This document shows, one piece after another, positions 49,201 through 61,000 of a stretch of DNA of 64,000 bases. Below the pieces are notes generated by a model. It was not told the origin of the DNA. It searched no databases and was given only the letters and a program-made list of their open reading frames with translations. The number at the start of each line of letters is the position of its first letter. Position 1 is the first letter of the stretch. Both the position numbers and the translations under genes were made by a program. The stretch is from Solenopsis invicta (Eukaryota > Arthropoda > Insecta > Hymenoptera > Formicidae), in contig NC_052675.1 of assembly GCF_016802725.1 (NCBI RefSeq), forward strand, positions 9,313,622-9,377,621, given 5' to 3'.

Positions 49201-50417
49201 AATTTTCCTTAAAGTTTTTAAATTTTGACTGATATAACTTTTTCGTCTTTCACTTTAGCGATTCGATCCATTATGATAAAGTTAGAACTCTTCTCGGGGC
49301 TATCAGAACACAGAGATATTGGAGAAATTCGCAAAATAATTTTACTCGAAAATTTCAAAATTTGACTGATATAAGTCTTTCCTTTTTCAGTTCAGAAATT
49401 CGATACATCATGATAAAAGGTATATATCTTCTGTGGGCTATCAGAACACAGAGATATTGAAGAAATTCGGAAAAAAACCAATTTTACTCAAAAATTTCGA
49501 ACTTTGACTGATATAACACTTTCGTCTTTCACTTTAGCGATTCGATCCATTATGATAAAGTTAGAACTCTTCTCGGGGCTATCAGAACACAGAGATATTG
49601 GAGAAATTCGCAAAAAAAATTTTACTCAAAATTTCGAAATTTGACTGATATAAGTCTTTCCTTTTTCAGTTCAGAAATTCGATACATCATGATAAAAGGT
49701 ATATATCTTCTGTGGGCTATCAGAACACAGAGATATTGAAGAAATTCGGAAAAAAACCAATTTTACTCAAAAATTTCGAACTTTGACTGATATAACACTT
49801 TCGTCTTTCACTTTAGCGATTCGATCCATTATGATAAAGGTTAGAACTCTTCTCGGGGCTATCAGAACACAGAAGATATTGGAGAAATTCGCAAAAAAAA
49901 TTTTACTCAAAAATTTCGAAATTTGACTGATATAAGTCTTTCCTTTTTCAGTTCAGAAATTCGATACATCATGATAAAAGGTATATATCTTCTGTGGGCT
50001 ATCAGAACACAGAGATATTGAAGAAATTCGGAAAAAAACCAATTTTACTCAAAAATTTCTGAACTTTGACTGATATAACACTTTCGTCTTTCACTTTAGC
50101 GATTCGATCCATTATGATAAAGGTTAGAACTCTTCTCGGGGCTATCAAAACACAGAGATATTGGAGAAATTCGCACAAAAAATTTTCCTTAAAATTTTTG
50201 AATTTTGACTGATATAACTCTTTCGTCTTTCACTTTAGCGATTCGATCCATTATGATAAAGTTAGAACTCTTCTCGGGGCTATCAGAACACAAAGATATT
50301 GGAGAAATTCGCAAAAAAAATTTTACTCAAAAATTTCAAAATTTGACTGATATAAGTCTTTCCTTTTTCAGTTCAGAAATTCGATACATCATGATAAAAG
50401 GTATATATCTTCTGTGG

Positions 50418-50430
50418 NNNNNNNNNNNNN
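50418..50430. other. Assembly gap (13 N)
   Basis: Thirteen Ns interrupt a B-type monomer; sequence resumes part-way through a following monomer ending. The gap is a scaffolding or collapse scar, so the true length here is unknown. Confidence 0.95.
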
Positions 50431-52000
50431 GAAATTCGATTCATCATGAGAAAAGGTATATATCTTCTGTGGGCTATCAGAACACAGAGATATTGAAGAA
50501 ATTCGGAAAAAAACCAATTTTACTCAAAAATTTCGAACTTTGACTGATATAACACTTTCGTCTTTCACTTTAGCGATTCGATCCATTATGATAAAAGTTA
50601 GAACTCTTCTCGGGGCTATCAGAACACAGAGATATTGGAGAAATTCGCAAAAAGAATTTTACTCAAAGATTTCGAAATTTGACTGATATAAGTCTTTCCT
50701 TTTTCAGTTCAGAAATTCGATACATCATGATAAAAGGTATATATCTTCTGTGGGCTATCAGAACACAGAGATATTGAAGAAATTCGGAAAAAAACCAATT
50801 TTACTCAAAAATTTCGAACTTTGAATGATATAACTCTTTCGTCTTTCACTTTAGCGATTTGATCCATTATGATAAAGGTTAGAACTCTTCTCGGGGCTAT
50901 CAGAACACAGAGATATTGGAGAAATTCGCAAAAAAAATTTTACTCAAATATTTCGAAATTTGACTGATATAAGTCTATCCTTTTTCAGTTCAGAAATTCG
51001 ATACATCATGATAAAAGGTATATATCTTCTGTGGGCTATCAGAACACAGAGATATTGAAGAAATTCGGAAAAAAACCAATTTTACTCAAAAATTTCGAAC
51101 TTTGAATGATATAACTCTTTCGTCTTTCACTTTAGCGATTCGATCCATTATGATAAAAGTTAGAACTCTTCTCGGGGTTATCAGAACACAGAGATATTGG
51201 AGAAATTCGCAAAAAAAATTTAACTCAAAGATTTCGAAATTTGACTGATATAAGTATATCCTTTTTCAGTTCAGAAATTCGATACATCATGATAATAGGT
51301 ATATATCTTCTGTGGTCTATCAGAACACAGAGATATTGAAGAAATACGGAAAAAAACCAATTTTACTCAAAAATTTCGAACTTTGACTCATATAACACTT
51401 TCGTCTTTCACTTTAGCGATTCGATCCATTATGATAAAGGTTAGAACTCCTCTCGGGGCTATCAGAACAGAAAGATATTGGAGAAATTCGCAAAAAAAAT
51501 TTTACTCAAAAATTTCGAAATTTGACTGATATAAGTCTTTCCTTTTTCAGATCAGAAATTCGATACATCATGATAAACGTATATATCTTCTGTGGGCTAT
51601 CAGAACACAGAGATATTGAAGAAATACGGAAAAAAACCAATTTTACTCAAAAATTTCGAACTTTGACTGATATAACACTTTCGTCTTTCACTTTAGCGAT
51701 TCGATCCATTATTATAAAAGTTAGAACTCTTCTCGGGGCTATCAGAACACAGAGATATTGGAGAAATTCGCAAAAAAAATTTTACTCGAAAATTTCGAAA
51801 TTTAACTGATATAAGTCTTTCCTTTTTCAGTTCAGAAATTCGATACATCATGAGAAAAGGTATATATCTTCTGTGGGCTATCAGAACACAGAGATATTGA
51901 AGAAATTCGGAAAAAAACCAATTTTACTCAAAAATTTCGAACTTTGACTGATATAACACTTTCGTCTTTCACTTTAGCGATTCGATCCATTATGATAAAG

Positions 52001-55000
52001 GTCAGAACTCTTCTATCAAAACACAGAAATATTGGAGAAATTCGCACAAAAAATTTTCCTTAAAATTTTTGAATTTTGCCTGATATAACTCTTTCGTCTT
52101 TCACTTTAGCGATTCGATCCATTATGATAAAGTTAGAACTCTTCTCGGGGCTATCAGAACACAAAGATAATGGAGAAATTCGCAAAAAAAATTTTACTCA
52201 AAGATTTCGAAATTTGACTGATATAAGTCTTTCCTTTTTCAGTTCAGAAATTCGATACATCATGATAAAAGGTATATATCTTCTGTGGGCTATCAGAACA
52301 CAGAAATATTGAAGAAATTCGGAAAAAAACCAATTTTACTCAAAAATTTCGAACTTTGACTTATATAACACTTTCGTCTTTCACTTTAGCGATTCGATCC
52401 ATTATGATAAAAGTTAGAACTCTTCTCGGGGCTATCAGAACACAGAGATATTGGAGAAATTCGCAAAAAAAATTTTACTCAAAAATTTAGAAATTTGACT
52501 AATATAAGTCTTTCCTTTTTCAGTTCAGAAATTCGATACATCATGAGAAAAGGTATATATCTTCTGTGGGCTATCAGAACACAGAGATATTGAAAAAATT
52601 CAGACAAAAACCAATTTTACTCAAAAATTTCGAACTTTGACTGATATAACACTTTCGTCTTTCACTTTAGCGATTTGATCCATTATGATAAAGGTTAGAA
52701 CTCTTCTCGGGGCTATCAGAACACAGAGATATTGGAGAAATTCGCAAAAAGAATTTTACTCAAAGATTTCGAAATTTGACTGATATAAGTCTTTCCTTTT
52801 TAAGTTCAGAAATTCGATACATCGTGATAAAAGGTATATATCTTCTGTGGGCTATCAGAACACAGAGATATTGAAGAAATTCGGAAAAAAACCAATTTTA
52901 CTCAAAAATTTCGAACTTTGACTGATATAACACTTTCGTCTTTCACTTTAGCGATTTGATCCATTATGATAAAGGTTAGAACTCTTCTCGGGGCTATCAG
53001 AACACAGAGATATTGGAGAAATTCGCAAAAAAAATTTTACTCAAATATTTTGAAATTTGACTGATATAAGTCTATCCTTTTTCAGTTCAGAAATTCGATA
53101 CATCATGATAAAAGGTATATATCTTCTGTGGGCTATCAGAACACAGAGATATTGAAGAAATTCGGAAAAAAACCAATTTTACTCAAAAATTTCGAACTTT
53201 GACTGATATAACACTTTCGTCTTTCACTTTAGCGATTCGATCCATTATGATAAAGGTCAGAACTCTTCTATCAAAACACAGAAATATTGGAGAAATTCGC
53301 ACAAAAAATTTTCCTTAAAATTTTTGAATTTTGCCTGATATAACTCTTTCGTCTTTCACTTTAGCGATTCGATCCATTATGATAAAGTTAGAACTCTTCT
53401 CGGGGCTATCAGAACACAAAGATATTAGAGAAATTCGCAAAAAAAATTTTACTCGAAAATTTCGAAATTTGACTGATATAAGTCTTTCCTTTTTCAGTTC
53501 TAGAAATTCGATACATCATGATAAAAGGTATATATCTTCTGTGGGCTATCAGAACACAGAGATATTGAAGAAATTCGGAAAAAAACCAATTTTACTCAAA
53601 AATTTCGAACTTTGACTGATATAACACTTTCGTTTTTCACTTTAGCGATTTGATCCATTATGATAAAGGTTAGAACTCTTCTCGGGGCTATCAAAACACA
53701 GAAATATTGGAGAAATTCCCACAAAAAATTTTCCTTAAAATTTTTGAATTTTGTCTGATATAACTCTTTCGTCTTTCACTTTAGCGATTCGATCCATTAT
53801 GATAAAGTTAGAACTCTTCTCGGGGCTATCAGAACAGAAAGATATTGGAGAAATTCGCAAAAAAAATTTTACTCAAAAATTTCGAAATTTGACTGATATA
53901 AGTCTTTCCTTTTTCAGTTCAGAAATTCGATACATCATGAGAAAAGGTATATATCTTCTGTGGGCTATCAGAACACAGAGATATTGAAAAAATTCATACA
54001 AAAACCAATTTTACTCAAAAATTTCGAACTTTGACTGATATAACACTTTCGTCTTTCACTTTAGCGATTTGATCCATTATGATAAAGGTTAGAACTCTTC
54101 TCGGGGCTATCAGAACAGAGAGATATTGAAGAAATTCGCAAAAAAATTTTACTCGAAAATTTCGAAATTTGACTGATATAAGTCTTTCCTTTTTCAGTTC
54201 AGAAATTCGATACATCATGATAAAAGGTTTATATCTTCTGTGGGCTATCAGAACACAGAGATATTGAAGAAATTCGGAAAAAAACCAATTTTACTCAAAA
54301 GTTTCGAACTTTGACTGATATAACACTTTCGTCTTTCACTTTAGCGATTCGATCCATTATGATAAAGGTTAGAACTCTTCTCGGGGCTATCAGAACACAG
54401 AGATATTGGAGAAATTCGCAAAAAAAATTTTACTCAAAAATTTCAAAATTTGACTGATATAAGTCTTTCCTTTTTCAGTTCAGAAATTCGATACATCATG
54501 AGAAAAGGTATATATCTTCTGTGGGCTATCAGAACACAGAGATATTGAAGAAATTCGGAAAAAAACCAATTTTACTCAAAAATTTCGAACTTTGACTGAT
54601 ATAACACTTTCGTCTTTCACTTTAGCGATTCGATCCATTATGATAAATGTTAGAACTCTTCTCGGGGCTATCAGAACACAGAGATATTGGAGAAATTCGC
54701 AAAAAGAATTTTACTCAAAGATTTCGAAATTTGACTGATATAAGTCTTTCCTTTTTCAGTTCAGAAATTCGATACATCGTGATAAAAGGTATATATCTTC
54801 TGTGGGCTATCAGAACACAGAGATATTGAAGAAATTCGGAAATAAACCAATTTTACTCAAAAATTTCGAACTTTGACTGATATAACTCTTTCGTCTTTCA
54901 CTTTAGCGATTCGATCCATTATGATAAAAGTTAGAACTCTTCTCGGGGCTATCAGAACACAGAGATATTGGAGAAATTCGCAAAAAAAATTTTACTCAAA

Positions 55001-58000
55001 AATTTAGAAATTTGACTAATATAAGTCTATCCTTTTTCAGTTCAGAAATTCGATACATCATGATAAAAGGTATATATTTTCTGTGGGCTATCAGAACACA
55101 GAGATATTGAAGAAATTCGGAAAAAAACCAATTTTTTTCAAAGGTTTCGAACTTTGACTGATATAACACTTTCGTCTTTCACTTTAGCGATTCGATCCAT
55201 TATGATAAAGGTTAGAACTCTTCTCGGGGCTATCAAAACACAGAGATATTGGAGAAATTTTCACAAAAAAAATTCCTCAAAGATTTCGAAACTTGACTGA
55301 TATAAGTCTTTCCTTTTTCAGTTCAGAAATTCGATACATCGTGATAAAAGGTATATATCTTCTGTGGGCTATCAGAACACAGAGATATTGAAGAAATTCG
55401 GAAAAAAACCAATTTTACTCAAAAATTTCGAACTTTGACTGATATAACACTTTCGTCTTTCACTTTAGCGATTCGATCCATTATGATAAAGGTCAGAACT
55501 CTTCTATCAAAACACAGAAATATTGGAGAAATTCGCACAAAAAATTTTCCTTAAAATTTTTGAATTTTGCCTGATATAACTCTTTCGTCTTTCACTTTAG
55601 CGATTCGATCCATTATGATAAAGTTAGAACTCTTCTCGGGGCTATCAGAACACAAAGATATTGGAGAAATTTGCAAAAAAAATTTTACTCGAAAATTTCG
55701 AAATTTGACTGATATAAGTCTTTCCTTTTTCAGTTCTAAAATTCGATACATCATGAGAAAAGGTATATATCTTCTGTGGGCTATCAGAACACAGAGATAT
55801 TGAAGAAATTCGGAAAAAAACCAATTTTACTCAAAAGTTTCGAACTTTGACTGATATAACACTTTCGTTTTTCACTTTAGCGATTCGATCCATTATGATA
55901 AAGGTTAGAACTCTTCTCGGGGCTATCAAAACACAGAAATATTGGAGAAATCCGCACAAAAAATTTTCCTTAAAATTTTTGAATTTTGTCTGAAATAACT
56001 CTTTCGTCTTTCACTTTAGCGATTCGATCCATTATGATAAAGTTAGAACTCTTCTCGGGGCTATCAGAACACAAAGATATTGGAGAAATTCGCAAAATAA
56101 ATTTTACTCAAAAATTTCAAAATTTGACTGATATAAGTCTTTCCTTTTTCAGTTCAGAAATTCGATACATCATGAGAAAAGGTATATATCTTCTGTGGGC
56201 TATCAGAACACAGAGATATTGAAAAAATTCATACAAAAACCAATTTTACTCAAAAATTTCGAACTTTGACTGATATAACACTTTCGTCTTTCACTTTAGC
56301 GATTTGATCCATTATGATAAAGGTTAGAACTCTTCTCGGGGCTATCAGAACAGAGAGATATTGAAGAAATTCGCAAAAAAATTTTACACGAAAATTTCGA
56401 AATTTGACTGATATAAGTCTTTCCTTTTTCAGTTCAGAAATTCGATACATCATGAGAAAAGGTTTATATCTTCTGTGGGCTATCAGAACACAGAGATATT
56501 GAAGAAATTCGGAAAAAAACCAATTTTACTCAAAAGTTTCGAACTTTGACTGATATAACACTTTCGTTTTTCACTTTAGCGATTCGATCCATTATGATAA
56601 ATGTTAAAACTCTTCTCGGGGCTATCAGAACACAGAGATATTGGAGAAATTCGCAAAAAGAATTTTACTCAAAGATTTCGAAATTTGACTGATATAAGTC
56701 TTTCCTTTTTCAGTTCAGAAATTTGATACATCATGATAAAAGGTATATATCTTCTGTGGGCTATCAGAACACAGAGATATTGAAGAAATTCGGAAAAAAA
56801 CCAATTTTACTCAAAAATTTCGAACTTTGACTGATATAACTGTTTCGTCTTTCACTTTAGCGATTCGATCCATTATGATAAAAGTTAGAACTCTTCTCGG
56901 GGCTATCAGAACACAGAGATATTGGAGAAATTCGCAAAAAAAATTTTACTCAAAAAGTTCGAAATTTGACTGATATAAGTCTATCCTTTTTCAGTTCAGA
57001 AATTCGATACATCATGATAAAAGGTATATATCTTCTGTGGGCTATCAGAACACAGAGATATTGAAGAAATTCGGAAAAAAACCAATTTTACTCAAAAATT
57101 TCGAACTTTGACTGATATAACTCTTTCGTCTTTCACTTTAGCGATTCGATCCATTATGATAAAGGTCAGAACTCTTCTATCAAAACACAGAAATATTGGA
57201 GAAATTCGCACAAAAAATTTTCCTTAAAATTTTTGAATTTTGCCTGATATAACTCTTTCGTCTTTCACTTTAGCGATTCGATCCATTATGATAAAGTTAG
57301 AACTCTTCTCGGGGCTATCAGAACACAAAGATATTGGAGAAATTCGCAAAACAAATTTTACTCGAAAATTTCGAAATTTGACTGATATAAGTCTTTCCTT
57401 TTTCAGTTCTGAAATTCGATACATCATGAGAAAAGGTATATATCTTCTGTGGGCTATCAGAACACAGAGATATTGAAGAAATTCGGAAAAAAACCAATTT
57501 TACTCAAAAATTTCGAACTTTGACTGATATAACACTTTCGTTTTTCACTTTAGCGATTCGATCCATTATGATAAAGGTTAGAACTCTTCTCGGGGCTATC
57601 AAAACACAGAAATATTGGAGAAATTCGCACAAAAAATTTTCCTTAAAATTTTTGAATTTTGTCTGAAATAACTCTTTCGTCTTTCACTTTAGCGATTCGA
57701 TCCATTATGATAAAGTTAGAACTCTTCTCGGGGCTATCAGAACACAAAGATATTGGAGAAATTCGCAAAATAAATTTTACTCAAAAATTTCAAAATTTGA
57801 CTGATATAAGTCTTTCCTTTTTCAGTTCAGAAATTCGATACATCATGAGAAAAGGTATATATCTTCTGTGGGCTATCAGAACACAGAGATATTGAAAAAA
57901 TTCATACAAAAACCAATTTTACTCAAAAATTTCGAACTTTGACTGATATAACACTTTCGTCTTTCACTTTAGCGATTTGATCCATTATGATAAAGGTTAG

Positions 58001-61000
58001 AACTCTTCTCGGGGCTATCAGAACAGAGAGATATTGAAGAAATTCGCAAAAAAATTTTACACGAAAATTTCGAAATTTGACTGATATAAGTCTTTCCTTT
58101 TTCAGTTCAGAAATTCGATACATCATGAGAAAAGGTTTATATCTTCTGTGGGCTATCAGAACACAGAGATATTGAAGAAATTCGGAAAAAAACCAATTTT
58201 ACTCAAAAGTTTCGAACTTTGACTGATATAACACTTTCGTTTTTCACTTTAGCGATTCGATCCATTATGATAAATGTTAAAACTCTTCTCGGGGCTATCA
58301 GAACACAGAGATATTGGAGAAATTCGCAAAAAGAATTTTACTCAAAGATTTCGAAATTTGACTGATATAAGTCTTTCCTTTTTCAGTTCAGAAATTCGAT
58401 ACATCATGATAAAAGGTATATATCTTCTGTGGGCTATCAGAACACAGAGATATTGAAGAAATTCGGAAAAAAACCAATTTTACTCAAAAATTTCGAACTT
58501 TGACTGATATAACTCTTTCGTCTTTCACTTTAGCGATTCGATCCATTATGATAAAAGTTAGAACTCTTCTCGGGGCTATCAGAACACAGAGATATTGGAG
58601 AAATTCGCAAAAAAAATTTTACTCAAAAATTTCGAAATTTGACTGATATAAGTCTTTCCTTTTTCAGTTCAGAAATTCGATACATCATGATAAAAGGTAT
58701 ATATCTTCTGTGGGCTATCAGAACACAGAGATGTTGAAGAAATTCAGAAAGAAACCAATTTTACTCAAAAATTTCGAACTTTGACTGATATAACTCGTTC
58801 GTCTTTCACTTTAGCGATTCGATCCATTATGATAAAAGTTAGAACTCTTCTCGGGGCTATCAGAACACAGAGATATTGGAGAAATTCGAAAAAAAATTTT
58901 ACTCAAAGATTTCGAATTTTGACTGATATAAGTCTTTCAATTTTCAGTTCAGAAATTCGATACATCATGATAAAAGGTATATATCTTCTGTGGGCTATCA
59001 GAACACAGAGATATTGAAGAAATTCGGAAAAAAACCAATTTTACTCAAAAATTTCGAACTTTGACTGATATAACACTTTCGTCTTTCACTTTAGCGATTC
59101 GATCCATTATGATAAAAGTTAGAACTCTTCTCGGGGCTATCAGAACACAGAGATATTGGAGAAATTCGCAAAAAAAATTTTACTCAAAAATTTAGAAATT
59201 TGACTAATATAAGTCTTTCCTTTTTCAGTTCAGAAATTCGATACATCATGAGAAAAGGTATATATCTTCTGTGGGCTATCAGAACACAGAGATATTGAAG
59301 AAATTCGGAAAAAAACCAATTTTACTCAAAAATTTCGAACTTTGACTGATATAACACTTTCGTCTTTCACTTTAGCGATTCGATCCATTATGATAAAGGT
59401 TAGAACTCTTCTCGGGGCTATCAAAACACAGAGATATTGGAGAAATTTCACAAAAAAAATTTTCCTCAAAAATTTCGAAATTTGACTGATATAAGTCTTT
59501 CCTTTTTCAGTTCAGAAATTCGATACATCGTGATAAAAGGTATATATCTTCTGTGGGCTATCAGAACACAGAGATATTGAAGAAATTCGGAAAAAAACCA
59601 ATTTTACTCAAAAATTTCGAACTTTGACTGATATAACACTTTCGTCTTTCACTTTAGCGATTCGATCCATTATGATAAAGGTCAGAACTCTTCTATCAAA
59701 ACACAGAAATATTGGAGAAATTCGCACAAAAAATTTTCCTTAAAATTTTTGAATTTTGCCTGATATAACTCTTTCGTCTTTCACTTTAGCGATTCGATCC
59801 ATTATGATAAAGTTAGAACTCTTCTCGGGGCTATCAGAACACAAAGATATTAGAGAAATTCGCAAAAAAAATTTTACTCGAAAATTTCGAAATTTGACTG
59901 ATATAAGTCTTTCCTTTTTCAGTTCAGAAATTCGATACATCATGAGAAAAGGTTTATATCTTCTGTGGGCTATCAGAACACAGAGATATTGAAGAAATTC
60001 GGAAAAAAACCAATTTTACTCAAAAGTTTCGAACTTTGACTGATATAACACTTTCGTTTTTCACTTTAGCGATTCGATCCATTATGATAAATGTTAAAAC
60101 TCTTCTCGGGGCTATCAGAACACAGAGATATTGGAGAAATTCGCAAAAAGAATTTTACTCAAAGATTTCGAAATTTGACTGATATAAGTCTTTCCTTTTT
60201 CAGTTCAGAAATTCGATACATCATGATAAAAGGTATATATCTTCTGTGGGCTATCAGAACACAGAGATATTGAAGAAATTCAGAAAAAACCAATTTTACT
60301 CAAAAATTTCGAACTTTGACTGATATAACTCTTTCGTCTTTCACTTTAGCGATTCGATCCATTATGATAAAAGTTAGAACTCTTCTCGGGGCTATCAGAA
60401 CACAGAGATATTGGAGAAATTCGCAAAAAAATTTTACTCAAAAATTTCGAAATTTGACTGATATAAGTCTTTCCTTTTTCAGTTCAGAAATTCGATACAT
60501 CATGATAAAAGGTATATATCTTCTGTGGGCTATCAGAACACAGAGATGTTGAAGAAATTCAGAAAGAAACAAATTTTACTCAAAAATTTCGAACTTTGAC
60601 TGATATAACTCTTTCGTCTTTCACTTTAGCGATTCGATCCATTATGATAAATTTAGAACTCTTCTCGGGGCTATCAGAACACAGAGATATTGGAGAAATT
60701 CGCAAAAAAAATTTTACCCAAAGATTTCGAATTTTGACTGATATAAGTCTTTCAATTTTCAGTTCAGAAATTCGGTACATCATGATAAAAGGTATATATC
60801 TTCTGTGGGCTATCAGAACACAGAGATATTGAAGAAATTCGGAAAAAAACCAATTTTACTCAAAAGTTTCGAACTTTGACTGATATAACACTTTCGTCTT
60901 TCACTTTAGCGATTCGATCCATTATGATAAAATTTAGAACTCTTCTCGGGGCTATCAGAACACAGAGATATTGGAGAAATTCGCAAAAAAAATTTTACTC

